A DNA stretch of 64,000 bases, from the NCBI GenBank assembly GCA_964459305.1, contig CAYWNA010000032.1, positions 12,588 to 76,587 of the forward strand, given 5' to 3'. A program made the position numbers and the translations under genes. Positions 35,245-45,397 of this stretch are shown here, one piece after another; within the stretch, counting starts at the first letter, position 1, and each line of letters starts with the position of its first letter. Under the pieces are notes generated by a model. The model searched no databases. It had not been told where the DNA came from and saw only the letters and a program-made list of their open reading frames with translations. Origin of the DNA: CAYWNA01 sp964459305 (GTDB lineage Bacteria; Planctomycetota; Planctomycetia; Pirellulales; Pirellulaceae).

Positions 35245-36141
35245 ATGAAATTCTATCTTCGCCCCTATCTGCTTGCTGCGCTGGTTGCCGCCGCCTTCGG
35301 TGGTTCTGCGTTTGCTGATAGCCCGACCGACGAATCGGATGAATTCGTTCGCATCCAGCGCAGCCAGACCGATCAGCCCGTGGCTTTGGAGACCGCCATC
35401 GCCAGATTCTCCGCCGAGGACGGCAAGATGCGCGGGGTTGTCGTGGATCTGGTTGGAGTGATCCACGTGGCAGACAAACAATACTACGACGAGCTGAACC
35501 GCCGACTCGCGTCGTATGACGCCGTGTTGTATGAGCTGGTGGCACGGGCAGACGCGAATGTTCCTCAGCCGGGACGCAGCCCCGGAAGCGCTGTCGGCGG
35601 CCTGCAGGTCGGGATGAAGGCGATGCTGGAGTTAGAGTTCCAATTGGACTGCATCGACTACAAGCGCAAGAACATGGTTCATGCCGACATGAGCCCTGAA
35701 GAGTTCGCAGACACGATGAAACGGCGCAACGAGAGCTTTCTGGGGACCTTCTTCCGCATCATGGGACGAGGCTTTGCAGAGCAGTCGAAGGACCCGTTTG
35801 GCTCCGGCGACTTGAAGATCCTGGCGGCTCTGTTTGCCGAAGACAGGCCCTACCGGATGAAGCTCGTGCTGGCCGAGCAGTTCGAGGATATGGAAGGTCA
35901 GATGGACCTTTTTGACGGCCCGGAAGGATCGACGATCGTCACGGAGCGTAACAAAAAGGTGTTCCAGGTGCTGGACCGCGAGGTGAAGAATGGTAAAAAG
36001 AAGATCGCCGTATTCTATGGAGCCGGCCACTTGCCGGACATGCAGCGCCGCCTGACAAAGGACTTTGGCATGAAGCGTGTCCGAACGGAGTGGCTTTCGG
36101 CTTGGTCTTTGACTCGCAAGGAATCTGATGACGACGAATGA
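35245..36141 (+). CDS. TraB/GumN (TIKI-like) family protein, exported
   Basis: A protein of 298 residues with signal peptide MKFYLRPYLLAALVAAAFGG. The conserved GxxH motifs of the family are present twice: DLVGVIHVADKQYYDELNRR and FYGAGHLPDMQRRLT, with the conserved Glu in VLYELVARAD. TIKI relatives are metal-dependent proteases in animals; bacterial members are uncharacterised. The stop codon overlaps the start of the downstream GH88-like gene (ATGA), so the two are translated together. Confidence 0.85.
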   Translation: MKFYLRPYLLAALVAAAFGGSAFADSPTDESDEFVRIQRSQTDQPVALETAIARFSAEDGKMRGVVVDLVGVIHVADKQYYDELNRRLASYDAVLYELVARADANVPQPGRSPGSAVGGLQVGMKAMLELEFQLDCIDYKRKNMVHADMSPEEFADTMKRRNESFLGTFFRIMGRGFAEQSKDPFGSGDLKILAALFAEDRPYRMKLVLAEQFEDMEGQMDLFDGPEGSTIVTERNKKVFQVLDREVKNGKKKIAVFYGAGHLPDMQRRLTKDFGMKRVRTEWLSAWSLTRKESDDDE

Positions 36142-37517
36142 TTGACATCAAGCAAGATCTTCGCCCCGCGGATTTGGCCCCGGCCCTGGAGCGAATGTGG
36201 GGTATCTCGGCCGAAAAAATCCTGTCGATCCAGGGCACCTCGGACGAGCGGGCCGGCACGCCGGTGTTCACCATCGCTGGCAAGTATACGGCGCAAGGCT
36301 GGACGGAATGGACACAGGGATTCGAATTCGGCTCGTCCATCTTGCAGTTCGATGCCACGGGCGATGAACGTTTCCTTGAGATCGGTCGCGACAACACGAT
36401 CGGGTGCATGGCGTCACATGTCACGCACATCGGCGTTCACGATCACGGGTTCAATAACGTCAGCACGTATGGAAACCTCCGCCGGCTCATACTCGAACGC
36501 CGTATCGCACACGATCAGCGCGAAATCGAACTATACGAGCTAGCGTTGAAAGCCAGCGGGGCAGTGCAAGCAGCGCGGTGGAGCGACACGGTCGATGGAC
36601 ACGGCTATATCTATTCGTTCAACGGTCCGCATTCATTGTTCTCCGATACGATCCGTTCGTGCCGGTCCCTGGCCATGGCGCATCGTTTAGGCCATACGCT
36701 GATGGCCGAAAACGACGTCTCGACCTCGCTTCTGGATCGATTGATCCAGCATGTGCGTACCACGGCCAAGTACAATGTCTATTACGGCGAGGGGCGCGAC
36801 GCCTACGATGTGCGCGGCAGAGTGGTCCACGAGAGCATCTTCAATCCCAACGACGGACGATATCGGTGCCCCAGCACTCAGCAGGGATTCAGCCCTTTTA
36901 GCACTTGGACACGGGGTCTGGCATGGATCGTGGCAGGCTACCCTGAACAATTGGAGTTTCTGCGGACCCTCGAAGACGGCGAACTGGAACCTCTCGGCGG
37001 TCGCCAGGAAATAGAACAGATGATGGCGAAAGCCGCTCGGGCGACTTCCGATTACTTCATCGAATCGACACCTACCGACGGAGTCCCCTATTGGGACACG
37101 GCCGCACCGGGACTCGTCCAACTGGGCAATTACCAAGACCGCCCGGCCGATCCGTTCAATCAGTATGAGCCCGTAGACAGTTCCGCCGCAGCCATCGCAG
37201 CGCAAGGGCTGTTGCGGTTGGGGCGCTACCTCCAGGGCCACGGCGATGCCGACGCGGGCACCCGCTACTGGCAAGCCGGCCTAACTGTCTTGAAGACTCT
37301 CCTGGACGAACCGTACTTGAGCGTCGATGCGAACCATCAGGGTCTGTTACTGCATTCGGTCTACCATCGACCTCGCGGTTGGGACTACGTGCCGGATGGG
37401 TCGAACATCCCTTACGGCGAATCATGCATGTGGGGGGACTATCACTTGCGGGAAGCCGCCCTTTACGCCGGGCGCATTATCCGTGACGCCCCCTACTACA
37501 CGTTCTTTGCCCCGTAA
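36138..37517 (+). CDS. GH88-like unsaturated-glucuronyl-hydrolase-type protein
   Basis: A protein of 459 residues, starting at an ATG that overlaps the upstream stop by four bases. The alpha/alpha barrel pattern resembles family GH88: GFNNVSTYGNLRRLI, FNGPHSLFSDTIRSCRSLAM, FSTWTRGLAWIVAGYPEQLE, PVDSSAAAIAAQGLLRLGRY, CMWGDYHLREAALYAGRII. GH88 removes unsaturated uronic acids released by polysaccharide lyases. No signal peptide is visible, so the enzyme is likely cytoplasmic or periplasm-associated by another route. Together with the heparinase-like lyase elsewhere in the window it suggests uronic-acid glycan use. Catalytic aspartates were not assigned by me. Confidence 0.75.
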   Translation: MIDIKQDLRPADLAPALERMWGISAEKILSIQGTSDERAGTPVFTIAGKYTAQGWTEWTQGFEFGSSILQFDATGDERFLEIGRDNTIGCMASHVTHIGVHDHGFNNVSTYGNLRRLILERRIAHDQREIELYELALKASGAVQAARWSDTVDGHGYIYSFNGPHSLFSDTIRSCRSLAMAHRLGHTLMAENDVSTSLLDRLIQHVRTTAKYNVYYGEGRDAYDVRGRVVHESIFNPNDGRYRCPSTQQGFSPFSTWTRGLAWIVAGYPEQLEFLRTLEDGELEPLGGRQEIEQMMAKAARATSDYFIESTPTDGVPYWDTAAPGLVQLGNYQDRPADPFNQYEPVDSSAAAIAAQGLLRLGRYLQGHGDADAGTRYWQAGLTVLKTLLDEPYLSVDANHQGLLLHSVYHRPRGWDYVPDGSNIPYGESCMWGDYHLREAALYAGRIIRDAPYYTFFAP

Positions 37518-37708
37518 ACACACCCACGCCAAGGACGACCCGAAACGTACAGATCTGCGTGTGGAAAGCGATTGTCTGAGTGTTCCTTACGCGGGCTCGT
37601 TCGATGCTGTTGACCGTCAGCCGTTGCGCGACCCACGGAAACCATCGAGATTTCAATACTACACGATTCCAGAAGCCCAGACGGATATAGCATCACTTCA
37701 ACCTCAAT

Positions 37709-40018
37709 ATGAGAACCACCGTCAACGAACGCATCGCCAGGTTCCTCATCGCTAGCCGTTGGCCGCTCCTGGTCGTCGGCGCCCTGCTTTGTGCGTCGTT
37801 CTTCGTGCCCGCTCGTTCTCTGGATTTCGATCGCTCGATCCAAAACATGTTTGCACCCGACGATCCGCTTTTGCCGCCGTATCATCGTCTGAAACGTACC
37901 TTTGGCGGCAACGAAATCGTGCTGGCCGTCTACACGGATCGTGATTTGATGAGCGAGGACGGTGAGGGGATTCGCCGACTGGCTGGAATTCGCGGGCAAC
38001 TGAAAGATACGCCCGGTATTCGCGACGTTCTCAGCCTGACCGACTTGGAGTCGGCTTTGAGGATGGGCGCAGTCGTCAGCAAGATCCCGTTCCTCGGGAG
38101 CCTCTTGGGCCTGGACGATACGCCGCCAAAGGGAATTGTCGATCCCGACAGCCCAATGGCCAAACGGCTCCTGGAGTTGTTCGAAGGCTACACGCACGGA
38201 AAAGATGGCGACACGGTTGCCGTGATTTGCATGCTTGAGCCGGAGGGACAAGCGGAAATCTCCCGCCGAGAGACCATTGACCAATTGCGCGACAAAATCG
38301 AAGGCATGGAGGGCGGCGAGATCACTGGCGAGCCGGTGATGGTGGTCGATGGGTTTCGGTACATCGAAGAGGATGCGGGCCGGCTTGGTTGGGCGTCGGT
38401 CCTGCTGCTTTCGCTGACGATTATCGTCTGTTTTCGCAGCCTGCGATGGGTGTTGATTGCCGTAGGCGTTGTGCAACTGGCCCTATTGTCAACGCGTGCG
38501 ACTTTGGTTTGGTCTGGAGTGCAATTGAGTATGGTCAGCTCGATGCTGACAGCAGTGGTCACCGTGGTAGGCGTAGCGACCGTGGTGCATATCATTGTGC
38601 GGTTTCGTGAAGCTCGTTGCGAGGATCTGACGCCACGGGATTCATCGACTCGGACAGCGGCTCTTCTGGCGGTACCGGTTTTCTGGGCCTGTACCACGGA
38701 TGCAGTCGGCTTTGCCTCGTTGCTGGTCGCCGGAGTCGGGCCCGTACAGGATTTCGGCCTGATGATGGCGTTGGGCTGCCTCATGGTGCTCCTGAGTGTG
38801 GCGTTGTTGGTGCCCGGCATGTCGCTCGCCGGGTGGCACCCTCCGGTGCGTCGAGGACCGCTGGGCGAGCGTTTTCTGAATCGGCAACTGAAGCACTGGC
38901 TCGGTTGGATCGAGCGGCGGCCGGCAACGGTCGGGGTATTGGCATTGGTATTCTTCGCTGGGACCGCCGCGGGGATTTGTCGTCTGGAGGTCGAAACCGA
39001 TTTCACGAAGAATTTTCGCGCCGGAAGCCCCGTGGTACGCGGGTACGAAACCGTGGAGACCAAACTGGGCGGAGCCGGAGTTTGGGACGTGATCGTTCCC
39101 GCCCCCAAAGATCTGTCGTGGGAGTACCTTGACCGGATCCGGCAACTAGAACAACGTCTTCAAAACGAGGTGACTGCGACTGACCCAAGTCGTGGCGGTC
39201 GACGGACTCTGAAGGTTCTGAGCCTGGCCGATATGGTCTGGGCAGGCGTTCCCAATCTCGATCGCCTGCCGGAGGTCAAGGCGCGCGATATGGTCGTGAG
39301 AACGACGGTCAATGCAATCGACGCGAATCTGCCGTCGTTGGTGGCGGCCCTGCACGGCGAGGATCCAAATTCGCAGGGCGACTACTATTGTCGCATCATG
39401 CTGCGGGCCGCCGAGCGTCAACCGGCCGAGCAGAAACGCCTCATCATTCAGGAAGTCACCAGGATCGCTGGTGAGGACTTCGAAGATGCCGAGGTCACGG
39501 GCTTTTTCGTGCTCTTGACCAGTCTGATTGACAGCATCCTTCGCGACCAGTGGCGTGCCTTTGGGGTGGCGATGACGGGAATCGCCCTGACCATGTTGTT
39601 GGCGTTTCGCCGCCCCGTCTACTCCTTGGTCGCGTTGATCCCCAACGCTCTGCCGATCTTGACGGTGACTGGCCTAATGGGATGGATCGGCCTGCGGATC
39701 AACATGGGCGCCGCCATGATCGCCGCAGTGTCCGTGGGATTGTCAGTGGACAGTTCGATCCACTACATCAGCTTCTTCCTCCGAGCCCGCTCTGCAGGAA
39801 AGACGGTACACGAAGCGCTAAGCGAGGTCCAGCAGTCGGTGGGTCAAGCGATGGTCTTCTCAACACTCGCGCTGATCGTAGGATTCGCCGTCCTTTGCAC
39901 CAGCGACTTCGTACCGACCATCTACTTCGGTTCGCTGGTAAGTCTGTCCATGCTGGGAGGACTGCTCGGCAACCTAATCATCCTGCCTCTTCTGTTGCGA
40001 CTGGTCACCAGAGACTGA
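37709..40018 (+). CDS. MMPL/RND-family exporter
   Basis: A protein of 769 residues with two-fold repeated architecture: membrane helix (LIASRWPLLVVGALLCASFF), a large external domain (residues about 35-220), a cluster of helices (LGWASVLLLSLTIIVCFRSL and following), then a second external domain and a second cluster (AFGVAMTGIALTMLLAFRRP, ALIPNALPILTVTGLMGWIG, FSTLALIVGFAVLCTSDFVP). SVDSSIHYISFF fits the proton-relay region. The start ATG 37709 has no strong ribosome binding site. The family exports lipids, hopanoids and other hydrophobic molecules; the cargo here is unknown. Confidence 0.9.
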   Translation: MRTTVNERIARFLIASRWPLLVVGALLCASFFVPARSLDFDRSIQNMFAPDDPLLPPYHRLKRTFGGNEIVLAVYTDRDLMSEDGEGIRRLAGIRGQLKDTPGIRDVLSLTDLESALRMGAVVSKIPFLGSLLGLDDTPPKGIVDPDSPMAKRLLELFEGYTHGKDGDTVAVICMLEPEGQAEISRRETIDQLRDKIEGMEGGEITGEPVMVVDGFRYIEEDAGRLGWASVLLLSLTIIVCFRSLRWVLIAVGVVQLALLSTRATLVWSGVQLSMVSSMLTAVVTVVGVATVVHIIVRFREARCEDLTPRDSSTRTAALLAVPVFWACTTDAVGFASLLVAGVGPVQDFGLMMALGCLMVLLSVALLVPGMSLAGWHPPVRRGPLGERFLNRQLKHWLGWIERRPATVGVLALVFFAGTAAGICRLEVETDFTKNFRAGSPVVRGYETVETKLGGAGVWDVIVPAPKDLSWEYLDRIRQLEQRLQNEVTATDPSRGGRRTLKVLSLADMVWAGVPNLDRLPEVKARDMVVRTTVNAIDANLPSLVAALHGEDPNSQGDYYCRIMLRAAERQPAEQKRLIIQEVTRIAGEDFEDAEVTGFFVLLTSLIDSILRDQWRAFGVAMTGIALTMLLAFRRPVYSLVALIPNALPILTVTGLMGWIGLRINMGAAMIAAVSVGLSVDSSIHYISFFLRARSAGKTVHEALSEVQQSVGQAMVFSTLALIVGFAVLCTSDFVPTIYFGSLVSLSMLGGLLGNLIILPLLLRLVTRD

Positions 40019-40088
40019 GCCGGATTATTCGTTCCGCACGCTGCCAGCCTGCAACACAGGATCATCTTCGTTGCGCTTGTGACCCGCG

Positions 40089-43000
40089 TTACGGCGATGG
40101 CCCGAACAGACGCTGCAAGCCGCGATTGACCTCATCCTGCAGAAGGCGGCCGGCGGCATCACGCACGGTGTTGCGGCCGAGGTCGGTCAGGGCTCGGCGG
40201 TCCAATCGTGGTTTGGAGAGGCTGCCGCGAACGGGGATGTTCAGAACCGTTCCTTTCAATGCGCTGAGGTATCGCTTCCCCTCGACCCATTCGTTGCGGA
40301 TGGGCACTTTCGCGACCATGTCCACCGATTGGTCGAAACCCACCGAACCGCTCGTTTGAATCGATACATCGTCAACCGTGACCGTCAGGCCGTGGTGTTG
40401 CACTCGGCCTTCTTCCACTTCGAATCTGATGGTTTGCTCCGGCACGACCAGCCAGGAGGCCGTCATCAAGTTGTTTCCGCCGGTCGATCCTCCGTCGATG
40501 ACGACCTTCACTTGCTGGGCGGTCGATAGGAATTCCTGGGCCATGGGGCCGGGACCGATCTGGGCAGAATGGATTGTCAGTTCTCCAATGACATCACTTC
40601 CCTGTGTGTCGGCCAGCGGCAGGTTGGCGCTGTCGAGGGATATCGAAAACCTCCCTTCGGCGCGCGTGGCGTCGGCCAAGAGCGGCGCGATGTACTTCAG
40701 CCAGGTCCGGCACATCTCAGGTGATATCCGTACGTTCTCGACGAGTGGGCCTTTTGCCACTCGCAACGATGCGGGCGTCATGTTCAAGTCAATCCAGGGC
40801 GTCGATTTGAAACGCCCGTCGCTGACCGGCACGTCCAGCGACGCAAATCGAATGAGACCGTCGGACAACGTGCCTTTCAACTCGCCTTGGCCTACGCGCA
40901 TACCCTGGACATTGGCCGAATGCCAGCCGAGATTCGCGCTGGCGATCACGTCGCTCGGCACCATCGACCGGCTCGCGACGTCGCTGCGCGAAGTAACTGA
41001 AACGGCAGACGGATTCCGCTCGGCGGATGGCTCCGGCCACACCAATGGCCCCTTGATCTTGAACTTTCCTTGTTCGCGACCGGCCAGTTGGATGTGAGGT
41101 CCGAGAACGCCGTGGAGCTTCTTGGTCACATTGGCCAAGTCGTAGTCGATCTGGCCGCCGATATCGGCGACTCGCCTCTCGGTCAACTCCTCGATCTTTC
41201 CCTTAGCCGACACCTTCAATGTGTCGGTTGTGGCGGTGAAAGTCTCTACGGCCAGCAGGTCGTTGCGATGATCATAGCGTTCTCGGCTGCTGAGCTTGAC
41301 GGTCGGCTCGCGCCAGATTTCCCGCCAGTCGTTGGTGCGCGAAACCGGCATCGTGTGGTGGGCGGTTTGGCTAGGCTTTCTCGAGGCGTAGATCAGATCT
41401 TTCACGTCGGCGGACCAGTCGACCTGGGTCACGTCTGCTTGGTGCGATGCTTGAACCAGCCCGACGACGGATCCGGCCAGGTGGGTATTTGTGGGCTGGT
41501 GCGGATCGCGCAACCACCGCTGGAGCCGTTCCAGGTCGGCCCGGTAACTGACGACACCGCTGACGTTCGCCGATCCCTTGGGGAACTGCAGGACGACCCG
41601 GTCGGCGCGGAACGCCATCGTGGAACTGGTCATCGACATGGTATTGGCCACCAATCGCCGATCGGACGTGTTCCAGGACCCCTTGGTCTCCACCTGGATC
41701 GTCGGCTCGTCAATCGCCCAATCATCGCCTTGCGCGCGGAATTGGTCGAGCCGGATCTTGACCGAATCGGCGTCGATCCCGGCGGTGGCTACATTGGCCG
41801 TGGCATCCACATCGATGGCTCCCGCTAGTGTCCAACCACTTGGCGCGAAGAACGGCTGCAAGCGAGGCAACCACGTCGCCAAGCGACCGCGAGCGCGCAG
41901 CCGCAACGGCCAAGCGGACTGGGCGGTCGGTTGATCGATTGGGCGAAGCAATTCGGCTTGGAGTTGGTCGCCCGCCGAGTCGAGCCTTGCCGTGGCGGTG
42001 TCGACGCGCGCGATCCGACCATCGACGGCGTCGGCCCTGGCTGCCAGGCCGATGACCAGTTGCTTCTCTCGCCACGGCATGTTGTCGGCGGCGGTCAACT
42101 CGAAATCGCTCAGCGTGATCTGGCCATCGGCTGCAACCTGCCGCTGGCCGGCCCGCTGCCATCGGAGGTTGCCGGCCAGTTGGCCGGCCAGCTTGAGATC
42201 GCCCAAATCAATCAATCGGCCTGCTTCGGCGGCCAGTTGCGTCAAGTCCCCGCTGATGTCCGCCTCGCCCTGCACCAATGTGCCTCGCGCCGTAACGTTC
42301 AAGAAATTGGATTCACAAACCAACTTGTCGATAACGGGCCCGTCGTCCGAGTGCCGGAGATTGGCGGTCAGCAGAATCGGCTTATCCCAGGCAATCTCGC
42401 GGCCGGCATCGACGGCGACAAGATCGGATGCTTCAAAAAGGGCGGTGATGCCTGCGTCGCCTTGCGATTTGCTGGTCAACGCCAGCCGGACTTTGCCCGA
42501 CTTGATTTGCGTCGTCGGCCGGATTCTTAATGTCGACGGCAACATGCTCGCCAATCGCGGAATATCGACTTCGCCGGTGATGTGTACGTCTTCCTTTTGG
42601 AGTTCGCCAAGAATCGCTGCGCCAACTTTCGCCGATGTCATTTGATCGGCACGTATCACACCGTGTCCCTCAAGTCGGGCGAACTCCGTGTCCAGGACAA
42701 TGCCGTCAAGTTGCAGGCGATTACCGTTCGATTCGAGGCGGCCGCTGCCGTTCAGGTAGGCGGTTCGGAGTTCGTCGTCGCCTAGCCATTTGCGTGCGCG
42801 CAGCGACAGGTCGCGCGCCGCCAGCCGGTCGACCTGCACTCGCTTCGTCGTGCCGCCCGCGCTCCACTGGCAAAGGCCCTCACAGGTGAGCGTTCCCTGG
42901 ATCTGAACGTCGCCATCGAGACGCTGCATCGCTGCCGCGAGTGGTTCCAGTGGCAACGACTTCAACCGCACGGCCACCTGACCTTCGCCCGGCGATTCGT

Positions 43001-43685
43001 CCGGCTCTTGGCCCATCTTCCAGGTAAGGTCGGCCGATACGGTTCCGGGAGCCGCACCGTCGGCCTTCACTTGGCCGACCAAACGGGCTTGGAGTACTTG
43101 CGGAGAACCGCTGGCAAGCTCCACCTCCGCATTCAACTCGTCGACACGCCAATTCCCGTTGGTTGTCTTATTACGGACTTCGATCACGCCGCCTACGATT
43201 TCCAGTTTCAGGTCTTCGATCGAACCGCCACCTGACTGGCGATCAAGATACGGCGCCAGTGCATCTTCCCAATTACTGCCGCCTTCACGCAAAGCGAGTT
43301 GCATGGATGGCTGCTCCACGCGGAACGTTCCTGGGTGATTCCCGTCGGTCAACAACGCCAGCAACGATTTCTCGCTGCGTAACGATTTGACCTCCGCCAA
43401 CGGCTCCCCTCCGGCGTCGTGGGCTGCGATGTCGTGTGCTGCCAGCGGCGACAGCCATCCCAGCGATGCGGCGCCAATCGTGACACTCCCCTCGAAATCC
43501 GCCAGGGCGGCGGATAGAATCTCCTGCTTGAGTGCTGTGTGGGCAACAATGACTGGAGCCATCCAGAGCAGGACCCCGCTCAGCAGTACAACAACGATTC
43601 CGATGGGCCACCGACGTCGTTTGCGCCGCCGCCTCGTTGGCGTGCTGTCCGGATCCCGCGTACTTCTGCGTCTTGTGGAAGCCAT
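40089..43685 (-). CDS. giant AsmA/TamB-like envelope protein
   Basis: The start is taken at ATG 43685 (MASTRRRSTRDPDSTPTRRR) after GGGAGACAGAC; the frame continues upstream to 43796 but that part reads as non-coding repeat. About 1198 residues. A basic N-terminus precedes one membrane anchor (WPIGIVVVLLSGVLLWMAPV). The rest is long, beta-rich and repetitive with alternating segments such as EVRNKTTNGNWRVDELNAEV, GKVRLALTSKSQGDAGITAL and TVDDVSIQTSGSVGFDQSVD. AsmA-like proteins form hydrophobic grooves for lipid transfer to the outer membrane. It is convergent with the MMPL gene; both may serve envelope lipid traffic. Confidence 0.75.
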   Translation of the reverse strand: MASTRRRSTRDPDSTPTRRRRKRRRWPIGIVVVLLSGVLLWMAPVIVAHTALKQEILSAALADFEGSVTIGAASLGWLSPLAAHDIAAHDAGGEPLAEVKSLRSEKSLLALLTDGNHPGTFRVEQPSMQLALREGGSNWEDALAPYLDRQSGGGSIEDLKLEIVGGVIEVRNKTTNGNWRVDELNAEVELASGSPQVLQARLVGQVKADGAAPGTVSADLTWKMGQEPDESPGEGQVAVRLKSLPLEPLAAAMQRLDGDVQIQGTLTCEGLCQWSAGGTTKRVQVDRLAARDLSLRARKWLGDDELRTAYLNGSGRLESNGNRLQLDGIVLDTEFARLEGHGVIRADQMTSAKVGAAILGELQKEDVHITGEVDIPRLASMLPSTLRIRPTTQIKSGKVRLALTSKSQGDAGITALFEASDLVAVDAGREIAWDKPILLTANLRHSDDGPVIDKLVCESNFLNVTARGTLVQGEADISGDLTQLAAEAGRLIDLGDLKLAGQLAGNLRWQRAGQRQVAADGQITLSDFELTAADNMPWREKQLVIGLAARADAVDGRIARVDTATARLDSAGDQLQAELLRPIDQPTAQSAWPLRLRARGRLATWLPRLQPFFAPSGWTLAGAIDVDATANVATAGIDADSVKIRLDQFRAQGDDWAIDEPTIQVETKGSWNTSDRRLVANTMSMTSSTMAFRADRVVLQFPKGSANVSGVVSYRADLERLQRWLRDPHQPTNTHLAGSVVGLVQASHQADVTQVDWSADVKDLIYASRKPSQTAHHTMPVSRTNDWREIWREPTVKLSSRERYDHRNDLLAVETFTATTDTLKVSAKGKIEELTERRVADIGGQIDYDLANVTKKLHGVLGPHIQLAGREQGKFKIKGPLVWPEPSAERNPSAVSVTSRSDVASRSMVPSDVIASANLGWHSANVQGMRVGQGELKGTLSDGLIRFASLDVPVSDGRFKSTPWIDLNMTPASLRVAKGPLVENVRISPEMCRTWLKYIAPLLADATRAEGRFSISLDSANLPLADTQGSDVIGELTIHSAQIGPGPMAQEFLSTAQQVKVVIDGGSTGGNNLMTASWLVVPEQTIRFEVEEGRVQHHGLTVTVDDVSIQTSGSVGFDQSVDMVAKVPIRNEWVEGKRYLSALKGTVLNIPVRGSLSKPRLDRRALTDLGRNTVRDAAGRLLQDEVNRGLQRLFGPSP

Positions 43686-43890
43686 GTCTGTCTCCCGTGC
43701 ATGTTGGGCAGGCGGACGGAAGTGGCGTACCGGCCACCTGGGGCGGGCGGGACGGAGTTTCCTGTCCGTCGGTAGTGGACGGACCGAAACGTCCAACCTA
43801 CCGGTATCGTTTGCGAGGGGAATTCTAGGCAGAATCCGCGTAGGGGCCTAGGTGAAATCAATTTGAAAGTCAACCAGCAGAGTGCTAGCT

Positions 43891-45186
43891 ATGTCCGATT
43901 ATCCCGATGTCTTTCGCGTTCGTCAGTCTTTCGACTCGCCTTGCATCGACGATTTGCCCAGCGAGGTAGAAGTAGAGCTTTCCCGGCTTTCGCTGGGTGA
44001 GAAGATACAACCCGACCAAACGGTTGCTATCACGGCTGGCAGCCGAGGCATCGCCAACATCCAGGTGATCATCAAAGCGATTGCCGATCATCTAAAACGA
44101 CTGGGCGCCCGACCGTTCATTGTCCCGGCGATGGGGAGCCATGGCGGCGGGACTGCCGAGGGCCAACGGGGCATGCTTGAGACGTTGGGCATCACCGAAC
44201 AGTGGTGCGGCTGCCCGATTCACTCGGGGATGGAAACCGAAATCGTCTGCCAGGCCGCGGAGGGATTTCCCGTTCATTTCGACCGCCATGCCTACGGCGC
44301 CGATCACGTGCTGGTCTGCGGCCGCGTCAAGCCTCACACAAATTTCGTGGGCGACATCGAAAGCGGCTTGATGAAAATGGTACTGATCGGCCTGGGTAAA
44401 CACGCAGGCGCGAAGATCTACCATCGTGCTATCAAAGACTACAGTTTCGCGCAGATCGTCCGCAGCGTCGCCCAAGAAGTCTTCGCCAAGTGCAAGATCG
44501 TGGCTGGCGTGGCGATTGTGGAAAACGGGTACGACGAAACCGCCAAAATCGAGGCCGTCAGGCCCGACGAATTCGAGCAGCGGGAGAAAGAGCTGCTGGA
44601 ATTAGCAAAACAATGGATGCCCCGTTTGCCCTTCGATTCGGCCCACGTACTGTTGGTCGACCAAATCGGTAAAAACATTAGCGGTACGGGAATGGACACG
44701 AATGTGGTGGGACGGAAATTTGGAACACACAAGGCCGGACCGGACGAGTTTCCGAAAATCCAAAATATCGTAGTTCGTAGTCTGACGAAACAGACGCATG
44801 GCAACGCGACAGGTTTGGGTCTGGTCGAATTCTGCCGGAGTCGAGTGTTGGACCAGCGTGATGAGAATATTACCAGAATCAATTGCTACACCGGCGGGCA
44901 CGCCATTGGCGCCATGACGCCCATTGACTACGAGACAGATCGCGAGATCCTGGACGCCACATTGCCGCTGATCGGGCTCACAGAACCACCGAACGCCAAA
45001 CTGATGTGGATCCGCAATACGTTGGATGTCGCCGAGGTCGAATGCTCGGCGGCCTATCTGGAAGAAGCTCGCCACCGATCTGACTTGGAAATCATCCGGG
45101 GCACGTGCCCGTTGCCGTTTGACGTTGACGGGAATCTGCCCGACTACGTGACGGATTGGGGGCAGCCATCCACAAAACCGGAATAA
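43891..45186 (+). CDS. LarA-like (DUF2088) protein
   Basis: The start ATG 43891 gives 431 residues. Motifs of the LarA/DUF2088 superfamily: PAMGSHGGGTAEGQRGML in the place of LarA's His-containing loop, and VCGRVKPHTNFVGDIESGLM with MVLIGLGKHAGAKIYH in the second half. True LarA is a nickel-pincer lactate racemase; superfamily members use varied substrates and many lack proof of the pincer cofactor. No larB, larC or larE genes are near, so lactate racemase activity is not supported here. No signal peptide: likely cytoplasmic. Confidence 0.8.
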   Translation: MSDYPDVFRVRQSFDSPCIDDLPSEVEVELSRLSLGEKIQPDQTVAITAGSRGIANIQVIIKAIADHLKRLGARPFIVPAMGSHGGGTAEGQRGMLETLGITEQWCGCPIHSGMETEIVCQAAEGFPVHFDRHAYGADHVLVCGRVKPHTNFVGDIESGLMKMVLIGLGKHAGAKIYHRAIKDYSFAQIVRSVAQEVFAKCKIVAGVAIVENGYDETAKIEAVRPDEFEQREKELLELAKQWMPRLPFDSAHVLLVDQIGKNISGTGMDTNVVGRKFGTHKAGPDEFPKIQNIVVRSLTKQTHGNATGLGLVEFCRSRVLDQRDENITRINCYTGGHAIGAMTPIDYETDREILDATLPLIGLTEPPNAKLMWIRNTLDVAEVECSAAYLEEARHRSDLEIIRGTCPLPFDVDGNLPDYVTDWGQPSTKPE

Positions 45187-45397
45187 TCCGCAAAAAAAGA
45201 GCTATCAACATCGAATTTCCTAAGCTGCGGGTCCCCTGACTTCCGATGGTAGTATCCGAGAACTTGCCAACGGCGCCCTTGCATGGACACCTAATTGAGG
45301 GGAGGGGCTGTGAGAGCGTGCCAGCTGTTCTCCGCGTCGGATTTTCCTTTTCCGGCTTCTCGCCGCAAACCGCAATTCCCTCATAACGGTGGTTACA

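Noticed and set aside
43686..43796. N-terminal extension of the AsmA-like protein
   Set aside because: The sequence is Pro/Arg-rich repeat-like DNA with small inverted motifs around GACGGA; a ribosome binding site precedes the ATG at 43685.
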